This document shows, piece by piece, positions 1 to 6,888 of a DNA stretch of 38,792 nt. The DNA lies in the IMG/VR virus record IMGVR_UViG_3300046690_000885, positions 1 to 38,792 of that record, one strand, 5' to 3'. The notes beneath the pieces are model-generated. The model did not search any database. It was not told the origin of the DNA and saw only the letters and a list, made by a program, of their open reading frames with translations. The position numbers and the translations under genes are program-made. The stretch comes from a virus. The first letter of the stretch is position 1; the number at the start of each line of letters is the position of its first letter.

Positions 1-246
1 ATGAAATACTTCTTTGACTACAAACTCGCCGAGCGATACGGCTACGGGATCGCGGTGTATATCGCCGCCGAAACTTCCGATTTGCAACGTGCCATTGATT
101 TGACAAACGCTCGACGCCTGCGCGCCGGTCGGCGCCCGCTCGAGGACGCGAAGATTGAGGACGTGCTATCGGCCATGCGCAACACGGGGCGGCTTTCGAC
201 CGAAAGGGATGAGGGCGGAGCCAACGTGTCGGACGCAACGCGCTGA
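1..246 (+). CDS. Small hypothetical protein, left flank
   Basis: Predicted 81-aa soluble protein that I do not recognise. It starts with ATG on the first base of the window, so its upstream signals are not visible and an earlier start cannot be excluded. The N-terminal half mixes aromatic and charged residues (MKYFFDYKLAERYGYG), followed by an Arg/Ala-rich helical part and a polar C-terminus. It lies outside the tRNA-His fragment at 348-397, on the side that should be host chromosome if that fragment is a prophage end. It converges with the terminator at 285-321. Role unknown. Confidence 0.5.
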   Translation: MKYFFDYKLAERYGYGIAVYIAAETSDLQRAIDLTNARRLRAGRRPLEDAKIEDVLSAMRNTGRLSTERDEGGANVSDATR

Positions 247-284
247 AGCGGGATTCAAACCGCGAAGGAAAACCGCAAAGGCCA

Positions 285-321
285 AAACAAAAACGGCGAA
301 GTGATTTCTCACAACGCCGTT
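285..321 (-). terminator. Rho-independent terminator downstream of the tRNA-His fragment
   Basis: Arms AACGGCG (292-298) and CGCCGTT (315-321) pair, as do GTGA (301-304) and TCAC (309-312), with a TTTC loop. On the minus strand the hairpin is followed by a T-rich run over 293-285. It lies about 30 bases beyond the 3' CCA of the tRNA-His fragment, in the tRNA's reading direction. It is therefore probably the native chromosomal terminator of the tRNA-His transcript, which supports placing host DNA left of about 348. Confidence 0.7.
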
Positions 322-347
322 CGTAAAACTTGACTACTTGAATTCTT

Positions 348-397
348 TGGGGTGGCTGATGGGGCTCGAACCCACGACAACAGGAATCACAATCCAG
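348..397 (-). other. Attachment site: 3' fragment of tRNA-His(GTG)
   Basis: On the minus strand the sequence reads as the 3' half of a tRNA-His: anticodon stem start CTGGA, loop TTGTGAT with anticodon GTG (388-390), variable region, T arm with GGGTTCGAGCCCC, acceptor strand GCCACC and encoded CCA (350-348). The D arm and 5' acceptor strand are missing; unrelated phage-side sequence joins at the anticodon stem. One anticodon-stem pair is a T-T mismatch (CTGGA against TCCTG), so it is not a functional tRNA. Tyrosine recombinases often integrate into the 3' half of tRNA genes and leave such a copy at the distal end. The polarity fits: phage DNA at higher coordinates, host DNA and terminator at lower ones. 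Confidence 0.75.
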
Positions 398-445
398 CCG
401 TCAAAACGCCTCAAAGCCTTTACCAGTATAGGTTTCTAGACCCAG

Positions 446-510
446 TTTCGGAACGCATCGGCACTTTCGCCCCACGGTTTTATGCGGTTCTCCGGGCATC
501 CGTTCCGAAA
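446..510. repeat. 10-bp perfect inverted repeat at the prophage end
   Basis: TTTCGGAACG (446-455) and CGTTCCGAAA (501-510) are perfect inverted copies 45 bp apart. They lie between the tRNA-His fragment and the last lysis gene. No T-run follows on the minus strand, so this is not a normal terminator. Its place 50-110 bp inside the attachment site suggests recombinase or excisionase arm sites, but this is inference. Confidence 0.4.
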
Positions 511-545
511 TTCGGCGAGGTCTAGGCGAATATTTTCACCGATCG

Positions 546-1094
546 CTACCCGCGATTGTCACTTGGCAAGCGCGGGTCGCTTTGCATCTTCCCGCGGAAG
601 AAACTTGCTACTCCGAGCACCCCGCCAATCGCGATCCATGCCTCGGGAGGGATGCTCGGCTGAGCGATGTTTGGCCACCAGCCGCGCAGCACCGGGATGA
701 TGAAGTACGCGCCAATCCACGCAAACCCAAAACAGAAGCCGACGAACGGCCGCCATGCATAGGTCGGCCAGTGGTCCGCCTTCGCCTCGACCTGCATTGT
801 CTGATTGACCACCGCGGTATTGGCCTCATCATTGGCAAGCTGGGCCTTATCGACGTCGGCGGCTATCTGCGCAAGCTGCGCCTGGTTATCGAGCACAGCC
901 TTCTGGAACTGCAAGGACAGCGTGGGGTCGGCCTGAATCGCCGCAAGCGCAGCGTCAGGAGCCGACTGGCCGGTAACGGTCTGCGCGATACCCACGACTT
1001 TGCTGGCGACGTTTTCGGCCTTCGAACCGCCGAGCCACCCGGCAATCATCGGCGCGAACTGTGCCAGCGCCATGGCAATTGGAATCAGCGGCAT
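546..1094 (-). CDS. Phage holin, 3TM type (GTA_holin_3TM-like)
   Basis: 182-aa membrane protein, probable holin that opens the inner membrane at lysis. A hydrophobic N-terminus (MPLIPIAMALAQFAPMIAG) is followed by a polar helical part rich in Ala, Gln and Asp (residues about 30-105), then WPTYAWRPFVGFCFGFAWIG and further hydrophobic segments near residues 115-165, and a charged tail. This resembles the 3TM holin family named for gene transfer agent release. It is the last gene of the late operon, and its ATG follows the endolysin TAA directly. The alternative is an accessory lysis protein, with the 57-aa product of 1574-1747 as the true holin. Confidence 0.7.
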   Translation of the reverse strand: MPLIPIAMALAQFAPMIAGWLGGSKAENVASKVVGIAQTVTGQSAPDAALAAIQADPTLSLQFQKAVLDNQAQLAQIAADVDKAQLANDEANTAVVNQTMQVEAKADHWPTYAWRPFVGFCFGFAWIGAYFIIPVLRGWWPNIAQPSIPPEAWIAIGGVLGVASFFRGKMQSDPRLPSDNRG

Positions 1095-1577
1095 TTATGC
1101 GGCTCCTTTGGTGAGATTGTTTGCGATGCGGCGAGCCCAGCCTTTACCGAAGTCCGGCCAGGTCTTGAGCGACGTGAAGTAGTTCAGGCGTAGCGCGTTC
1201 CAGCGCAGCATGAAGCGCAGCGGATCGACGGCTCGTACCGCGGCGATTGTGGCGTCCCCAATCAGCCCATCGACCTTTGCGCCGGCGGCGCCCTGCATCC
1301 AGATCACCGGGTGGCCGCCGTTATAGTTCGCGTCGAAGATCTGAAACGCGACCCGCGCGTCGAGCTGATCGAGCCGCAGCGGATCCCAGTACATCTTTTT
1401 CGCGATCGCCTTCGCCGTGTCGCGTGGCAAGTTCTTCATCGGCCCGGCATATCCCGCTGCGCGCGCTACTCGCACCGTCACGCCCCACATGGTCTCGCCG
1501 CCGGGATCCGCCGGGTTGTTCGAATAGCCGCCCTCGTTACCGATCAGCGCATCGAACGCGTCGTCAAAGCTGCTCAT
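1095..1577 (-). CDS. Endolysin, GH108-type muramidase
   Basis: 160-aa peptidoglycan hydrolase that should cleave the glycan backbone at lysis. The N-terminus carries the glycosyl hydrolase 108 signature EGGYSNNPADPGGETMWGVT, with Glu15 as expected catalytic acid. The C-terminal half (DGLIGDATIAAV onward) matches the PG_binding_3 domain that usually accompanies GH108. Length is typical. I see no signal peptide, so access to the wall needs a holin. The ATG overlaps the stop of the upstream 57-aa gene (ATGA), and the 3TM holin follows without a gap, giving a compact lysis cassette at the end of the late operon. Confidence 0.88.
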   Translation of the reverse strand: MSSFDDAFDALIGNEGGYSNNPADPGGETMWGVTVRVARAAGYAGPMKNLPRDTAKAIAKKMYWDPLRLDQLDARVAFQIFDANYNGGHPVIWMQGAAGAKVDGLIGDATIAAVRAVDPLRFMLRWNALRLNYFTSLKTWPDFGKGWARRIANNLTKGAA

Positions 1578-1747
1578 GAAGCCCTCCGCATTACACGGTC
1601 ACGCACAAACACGTAAAGGTGCAGAGTTGCGTAGATAGCGCCCATCCAAAGTGACCAGGTCGGCAATGCGTCCGTCAACTTCTGGAAACAGGCGAGGATG
1701 ACTGGAGCGAACCCCTTGGCCATCGTTGCCAGGTCTTCGTTTTTCAT
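1574..1747 (-). CDS. Small holin-like membrane protein
   Basis: 57-aa protein read directly from the sequence (starts MKNEDLATMAKGF, ends RDRVMRRAS). One strongly hydrophobic segment (PTWSLWMGAIYATLHLYVFV, about residues 31-50) is followed by a basic tail, giving a likely cytoplasmic C-terminus. Size, single span and position immediately before the endolysin (ATGA overlap) suggest a small holin or pinholin, or a partner of the 3TM holin. I cannot assign a named family. Confidence 0.65.
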   Translation of the reverse strand: MKNEDLATMAKGFAPVILACFQKLTDALPTWSLWMGAIYATLHLYVFVRDRVMRRAS

Positions 1748-1777
1748 CTATCCCCCGATAGTCAATAAATATTTCGG

Positions 1778-2065
1778 CTAGGCCGGCTGAGTAGCCGATA
1801 TTTGCGCCTGAAGCTGAGCAATCGTTGCGTTGGCCGCTGCCAGCTGTGCCGCCAATGGCGCAACGGCATCCCCGAGCCAAGTGGCTACATCTGCCGAGGA
1901 AAGGTCAACGTTCGTCGCATCCTCGATGGATATGCTTCCCTGGACGATCTGGTTTCCATCAGTCAGAAACGATGCGTATGACACGGTCAGCGTTTTAAGG
2001 ACGCCCGTGAGAGGATCGCCGGTCATCAGGACTTGATGGAGTACGCGTTTTTGTTCGGTGGCCAC
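1778..2065 (-). CDS. Hypothetical protein downstream of tailspike
   Basis: 95-aa protein of unknown function. The start is GTG, with GGGAG nine bases upstream inside the end of the tailspike gene. The N-terminal two thirds look like a small beta-rich domain (VLMTGDPLTGVLKTLTVSYASF). The C-terminus (LAAQLAAANATIAQLQAQI) is a short heptad-like coiled coil, so the protein may oligomerise. Its place between tailspike and lysis genes suggests a minor virion, tailspike-associated or assembly role, but no family is recognised. Confidence 0.7.
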   Translation of the reverse strand: MATEQKRVLHQVLMTGDPLTGVLKTLTVSYASFLTDGNQIVQGSISIEDATNVDLSSADVATWLGDAVAPLAAQLAAANATIAQLQAQISATQPA

Positions 2066-2066
2066 A

Positions 2067-4181
2067 TTAATCTCCCAGGCAAAGAAGCCAGTTGCCCGCC
2101 GGGATCGTTACATCGGTCCCTGTCGGATTGAAAAGGTTGATAAAGAAAGTTCCGCCGCTCGCGAGTGGCTCCGCGTCGATGAGCACCGCGCCGACGTTGC
2201 CGGGAGGCAGTGCACGCGCTTTCGCATAGATCTGTGCGCCGGTGAAAGGCACAGAAAGCGATGTGCGACTATTCGCAGGTACCGTTACGGCCAGTTGAGC
2301 GGACAACAAAGTAAGTTGCGTGCGCGGATCGACACTGGCCCCGGTACCGACGACGATATCGTTCGGATAGCTTGGACTCGAAACGATCTTCTTTGGACGT
2401 CGGGCGAGCGTGCCGCCGTTATTGGTCAATTGCAGTGTGGCTGGGATCGTGCACGCCGAGCGAAAGTCGGTAACGGTATTCGATCCCCATTCACTGTTGT
2501 TGAGTCCGTCGGCGACAAACGGCGCACCGATGGTCAGCGTGTCCGAGACGTTTGTGATATTGCCGACACCGTAGCTCTTATTGCCGTCGACCTTCCATGA
2601 TCTGACGTGATCGCCTACTTGCAACCAGATAGCGCGAGCCAGTCCGCCGTACATTTCGTTGTCGGTGATCGAGCCAGAATTCGATCCGCTGTTCGCGACG
2701 AAATTGGCAGTGACGATATGCGACCCCTTGTATGGCATCTGCGCAAGTGTGACGGTGCCACCCGCCAGCAATTGAGGGTCGCGGCTCTTGTTGTGGTGTA
2801 TGTCAGCGTTGCCGCCACAAAAGATGCTCGCATTGTTGCAGCGCTGTATATCGTTATGGTGGAGGTTGATCGCGTCGTTACCTTCCGATATCCAGATGCC
2901 CGCGAGTTGAGGGAACGGGGTATTCGAGTTAAGGGCGCAGTCCCACACTCGATTGCTGAAGATATCGAGTGATGCATTGGCGTTGTTGACGCCTGCCGCA
3001 CTGTAGAAGGGCGAGGACACGTCCACCGTGTTGCGTGCCAGTTGGATGCCAATGGAATTGGTGAACTGAACCTTGTTGGCATAGATGGAGCCACTCAGGA
3101 TGCCGCCGGAGAAAATTCCGCGTTGGCCGCCGGTCACCAACTTGTTGTGGTGGATGTGCACGTCACGCGACTGCTTGATGCCATCGGTGAGTCCGACATA
3201 AGCAGGATCATTGCCGGTGAACCACGTCACGGCGATCATGTCATCGCCGACATTGCTCACGCGGTTATGATCGACCTCGAGGTCATAGCCGCAACCTTGA
3301 AGGGTGATCCCGTCAGCGAGCGTATCGTGGACATAGTTGTGGTGAATACGTACGCGGTTTGAACGCTGCACCCAGATGCCCGCAGACCAGCTGCCTGCAA
3401 TTTCGATATTGTCGATTTCCAGGCCATCGACACCATCGGCATAGATAGCGAAGTTGTTGTCGACACGGGCACCAGGCGCCGTCACGAACTGAATCTTGCC
3501 GTTGCAAATCCGAATGTTGGCCGATCCGCCGAGCGCTGTAGACGAAAGAACCTGAATGCCGTATGCCTGACTGGCCGCTGTTGGGACAGGCGCGTCAACG
3601 AGTAGAGTTGCACCTTGAAGATCGATCGTCAGATTCTTGACGTCTGTCAACTTGGCGGGTTTGAAGCGGTACACATCACCTGCGCGGCCATAGACATGCC
3701 GATTTGATCCGAACGAATTCAGCAATGCCGTTGTGTCGTCCGCAACTCCATCGCCCACTGCACCCTTATCCCGTGGGTTATAGAAGTCGCGCATTTTGTC
3801 CTGCGCGGTGCGCGGGCTTGAGCCAGCGCCAGCCTGTAAAAAGCCAATGAGCGCCGAGCCGCCGGAAGCAGAATAATTCGCGGAAATTCCGTCAATGTCG
3901 TCCTGCAAGCCTTGCGTCGGATCACTTATCACCTGATCCCAGATCAACGCCCCATTGCGGTCATAGACGACCTGCCGATAGGTGCCATTTCCCCAGATGG
4001 TCGCCTGACCGCGCGCGTCGAGCATAACCGGATTGGTGTTCGGCATCGTCATCGCCGAGTCTTTCCACGTGTCTTTTTTTGTCTCAGTGGCCGGCGCGTA
4101 ATACCACACGCTACCTCCGACGAGTGGGCGGCCGTTCTGGTCGCTGAATTGCGTCTTTCCGTTTGGAAGGATCGATGCCAT
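2067..4181 (-). CDS. Tailspike protein with beta-helix (pectate-lyase-like) domain
   Basis: 704-aa receptor-binding tailspike, expected to recognise and probably depolymerise a host surface polysaccharide. Residues 1-90 form an adapter/head-binding region (ILPNGKTQFSDQNGRPLVGG... with VVYDRNGALIWDQV). Residues 136-152 (PRDKGAVGDGVADDT) are the typical entry of a Pectate_lyase_3 beta-helix. Residues about 180-560 contain many NxxI/HHN-type rungs of a right-handed parallel beta-helix. The last ~100 residues are a beta-rich cap. It follows the ejection-protein genes, as gene 9 does in P22. Substrate and active-site residues cannot be assigned from sequence. Confidence 0.88.
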   Translation of the reverse strand: MASILPNGKTQFSDQNGRPLVGGSVWYYAPATETKKDTWKDSAMTMPNTNPVMLDARGQATIWGNGTYRQVVYDRNGALIWDQVISDPTQGLQDDIDGISANYSASGGSALIGFLQAGAGSSPRTAQDKMRDFYNPRDKGAVGDGVADDTTALLNSFGSNRHVYGRAGDVYRFKPAKLTDVKNLTIDLQGATLLVDAPVPTAASQAYGIQVLSSTALGGSANIRICNGKIQFVTAPGARVDNNFAIYADGVDGLEIDNIEIAGSWSAGIWVQRSNRVRIHHNYVHDTLADGITLQGCGYDLEVDHNRVSNVGDDMIAVTWFTGNDPAYVGLTDGIKQSRDVHIHHNKLVTGGQRGIFSGGILSGSIYANKVQFTNSIGIQLARNTVDVSSPFYSAAGVNNANASLDIFSNRVWDCALNSNTPFPQLAGIWISEGNDAINLHHNDIQRCNNASIFCGGNADIHHNKSRDPQLLAGGTVTLAQMPYKGSHIVTANFVANSGSNSGSITDNEMYGGLARAIWLQVGDHVRSWKVDGNKSYGVGNITNVSDTLTIGAPFVADGLNNSEWGSNTVTDFRSACTIPATLQLTNNGGTLARRPKKIVSSPSYPNDIVVGTGASVDPRTQLTLLSAQLAVTVPANSRTSLSVPFTGAQIYAKARALPPGNVGAVLIDAEPLASGGTFFINLFNPTGTDVTIPAGNWLLCLGD

Positions 4182-4191
4182 GGTCTAGAAT
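4163..4191 (+). promoter_or_regulatory. Candidate sigma70 promoter for opposite-strand ORF 4219-4461
   Basis: TTGGAA (4163-4168) and TAGAAT (4186-4191) are separated by 17 bp, a good match to the -35/-10 consensus. It points away from the tailspike gene and lies 28 bp before an ATG preceded by GGAG. All surrounding virion genes run the other way, so it would drive an independent plus-strand unit. Confidence 0.5.
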
Positions 4192-4218
4192 CCTTACGTC
4201 AACAAAGCGGAGATCCGC

Positions 4219-4461
4219 ATGAATGCGTTTTGGCTAGGAGTGGTTTCGAGCGGGCTTTTCACGGGATTTATCCAGTTAGCGGCGCGCTGGTACAGCCGCA
4301 GCCCCAGCGACCCCCGGAAGGAACGGCAGAAGCTGATTGACCGAATCAACAGAACGCCGCTCGACCGTCACTGGCGCTTGGCCGGCGACCGCCTGTTGCG
4401 CGAGCCGTTCGTTACTCGACTGATTAATCGCGTTTTTTGCAATTCCGGCGCCAACTTGTAA
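4219..4461 (+). CDS. Possible opposite-strand small membrane protein in the P22 sieA/immI position
   Basis: 80-aa ORF opposite to the late operon. An N-terminal hydrophobic segment (FWLGVVSSGLFTGFIQLAAR, residues 4-23) is followed by a strongly basic cytoplasmic-type tail (KERQKLIDRINRTP...). GGAG lies six bases before the ATG, a sigma70-like promoter sits at 4163-4191, and an inverted repeat ending in TTTTC overlaps the stop codon. It overlaps the last 62 codons of the well supported gene 4276-6888, so a chance ORF is possible. P22 carries oppositely oriented immunity/superinfection-exclusion genes between genes 16 and 9, the same position. Function unknown. Confidence 0.42.
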   Translation: MNAFWLGVVSSGLFTGFIQLAARWYSRSPSDPRKERQKLIDRINRTPLDRHWRLAGDRLLREPFVTRLINRVFCNSGANL

Positions 4462-6888
4462 GCCCGGAATTTTCTCTGCGATAGACAGCAATGCATTTAC
4501 AGCGGAATTCGAAATGGCGGCGGCCGTGTTGGAGTGATTAACTGCGGAGCCCGCTGGCTCTGCCTGAATGTTTGCGGCGACGCGCCCAATCTGCCTTAGC
4601 TGCGCCACCTGACCCGGGTCGAACAGCGCATTCAATTTCTGCGTGCCGATCGAGTTGAGGGCTTTGTTGTAGCCCGACTGCGAAAACGTACCGACCTCGT
4701 CGCTCGCGCCGCCGAGCGCCTTTTGCTTGAGGTAATCGACCATCTGCCGGCGCAACGCCATGCCCTGATCGGGCACGATGTTGAGCATGGCGTTGATATC
4801 GCCGACGTTCCCATTCAGCACGAACCGGTTAAAGAAGGTGTCAGGCACCGCGCGGCCGCTAACGACCGCATTCAATGCCGGAACCGAATCGATGGTATCG
4901 AATCGCTCACGCGCAACTGCGCGCGCCCGGTTGAATGCGGCAATCGCGGCCGCGCCTTGATCCGCCTCGCCACCCATCAACGGCTGCGTGTTATCCAGCG
5001 AGTTGCGCACGATGCCAAGTGCATTGACGACGTTCCCTTTATCGGCGGCCTCGGCGTTCGCAATGTCCTGCGCAAGAATGGTTTTGAACTGCTCAGCGGT
5101 GCTCACGTTGAGCGGCGTATCGCCACTTTCGAAACGGTCGAGCTGACGCGAGACGGTCGTCGGCAGATGCAAATCTCGCATCTGCTGGGTGAGCTGCTGG
5201 CGGGCGTCATTGACGAAGGCGACGTGGTCTAGCGGAATGTCGCCCCCGTCGATCGCGCGCGCCTGGCCGTAGAGCCCGCTGATACCGGCCTGCACCTCGG
5301 CGTCGCGCTGAGCAAGCGCGTTCATAACGCCTTGGCCGGCCTGATATTCTCCCGGTGCCTCAAGTGCGCCTTGATTGTTTAGCGCGTCAATGAGCCCACG
5401 GTTCTGGTCCGCGTAGCGCTGCGCGAGCGCCTCGCCGCCGATCTTGCCGCGTGTGTTTCGCTCCAGCGTGAATTGCGTCGGATCGCGCGTCGCCTGACCG
5501 AGCGTCAAGCTGCTATCCGGGCCGAGTACCGCATCGCCCTCGGCGCGCCGTAGCACCGCTGCTGCGTCGATCGTGCCATCGCGCGACAGCGCTTCCGTGA
5601 CCCGTTGTCGTGTCGCTGCGAGAATCGATTGCGGAATCGCAGCCAAATCGATGTTTTGATCCTGAGCTGCTTGCGTGATCAGGTCATCGGCGTTGACTCG
5701 CGCCGCAGCCTGTGTGCTTGGCAATCTCGAGCGCACCACGCTCACCAGCCTATCTACACCGGTTGCGAGCCGGTCAGCAACTGCGCCCATAGCGCCGCCG
5801 ACAGCAGCACCCGCAACACCACCAGCCGCGCCGCCGGCGACACGGCCCGCGAAGTCGCCTACGGTATCGTCCGCATGCAACGGCTGAGCGCCCGCGGTCG
5901 TCGCACCGGCCAACGCGCCGCGACCGAGCGTCGAGAGAGCGCCGCTCGCCGGCGCCATGATTTCGCCGCCGACGAGATTCACCGGGTTTGCGACGGCGTC
6001 GGCCAAATGCCCGACTGTCTGCTCGGTCCCGTTCCAGGAGTCGGGCGTGACGGCATCGACGCCGCGGCGAATGAGCGTGTCGACGTCCTGCAAGTGCGGG
6101 TCGTGCCCGATCATGCTGCCTGCGGTGTTGATGACTGCGTTCACAGGGTTCGCGACGAGCCCGACAGCATCCGCAACGCCGTGACCAACGGCGCGCGCGG
6201 TACGCCCGATCTGGTGCCCAAGCTGGTCGAGGAAGCCCGGTTGTTGCTGCGATTGCGGATTGCCGCGCGCCGCCAGTGCAGCCAGCAAATCCGCATCGCT
6301 GATGCCTGATAGCTCCTGAGGCGTCGCCGCGTTCGCGGTGCCGGAAATCGCGCTCGCCACCGCATTGCCGACGCGCGCCAACATGCCAGGCTGTTGCTGC
6401 GCGACCTGTTGCGGTTGATTGCGCTGGACGGTCTGCACGACCGCGGCGAGTTTTTGCGGGTATTGCGGATCTTCCGCATAGCCGTGCAACCCGCTCGCGA
6501 ACTTGCTGACGTCAGACCCCGCGCCGACCACGCCGGGATACTTCCGCGCGAGCAAACTGGCTTGATCCGCTGCAAACGCATCTGGCGACGAATACGAGCG
6601 GTAGTTGTCCGTCGAGCCGGTCGCGTTGTCGGTCGCTGCTACGCCGCCGCCTGAGAAGTCCTTGACGTTGCCGAGATTGTTCGTGCCCGGCACGACGGAC
6701 TTGCCCCAGCCAGTCTCAAGCCCCCATTGAGCAAGCAACAGGTTCGGGTCTACGCCGAGTTGGTGCCCGGCGGCCGCCGCAGTGCTGGCGTGTTGCGCGA
6801 CGAACGCGGCAGGAGTGTGGGCGACGGCCGTCGCGGCGCCGACGGCGGATAGAAGCGCATCGTCCGAGAGCGAGCTGATATCGGCCAT
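4276..6888 (-). CDS. Large virion ejection protein with N-terminal glucosaminidase-like domain
   Basis: 870-aa protein, the last of three consecutive ejection-type proteins. Residues about 25-160 resemble a glucosaminidase/lysozyme-like domain, with QWGLETGWGKS (Glu58 as expected acid) and NNLGNVKDFSGG. This should locally open peptidoglycan during genome entry. Residues 190-390 are Gly/Ala-rich with amphipathic stretches, and the rest is long and helical, as expected of an internal protein that refolds in the envelope. Order and position match P22 gp16, although sequence relation to gp16 cannot be claimed. The ATG directly precedes the previous gene's TAA on the map (adjacent, no gap). Its 3' end overlaps the opposite-strand ORF 4219-4461. 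Confidence 0.78.
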   Translation of the reverse strand: MADISSLSDDALLSAVGAATAVAHTPAAFVAQHASTAAAAGHQLGVDPNLLLAQWGLETGWGKSVVPGTNNLGNVKDFSGGGVAATDNATGSTDNYRSYSSPDAFAADQASLLARKYPGVVGAGSDVSKFASGLHGYAEDPQYPQKLAAVVQTVQRNQPQQVAQQQPGMLARVGNAVASAISGTANAATPQELSGISDADLLAALAARGNPQSQQQPGFLDQLGHQIGRTARAVGHGVADAVGLVANPVNAVINTAGSMIGHDPHLQDVDTLIRRGVDAVTPDSWNGTEQTVGHLADAVANPVNLVGGEIMAPASGALSTLGRGALAGATTAGAQPLHADDTVGDFAGRVAGGAAGGVAGAAVGGAMGAVADRLATGVDRLVSVVRSRLPSTQAAARVNADDLITQAAQDQNIDLAAIPQSILAATRQRVTEALSRDGTIDAAAVLRRAEGDAVLGPDSSLTLGQATRDPTQFTLERNTRGKIGGEALAQRYADQNRGLIDALNNQGALEAPGEYQAGQGVMNALAQRDAEVQAGISGLYGQARAIDGGDIPLDHVAFVNDARQQLTQQMRDLHLPTTVSRQLDRFESGDTPLNVSTAEQFKTILAQDIANAEAADKGNVVNALGIVRNSLDNTQPLMGGEADQGAAAIAAFNRARAVARERFDTIDSVPALNAVVSGRAVPDTFFNRFVLNGNVGDINAMLNIVPDQGMALRRQMVDYLKQKALGGASDEVGTFSQSGYNKALNSIGTQKLNALFDPGQVAQLRQIGRVAANIQAEPAGSAVNHSNTAAAISNSAVNALLSIAEKIPGLQVGAGIAKNAINQSSNERLAQQAVAGQAPVTVERRSVDSVNQLLPFLPGVAGAAAVPARR

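Noticed and set aside
582-1193. 203-aa plus-strand ORF opposite the holin gene
   Set aside because: Shadow frame; the minus strand shows a coherent membrane protein coupled to the endolysin gene.
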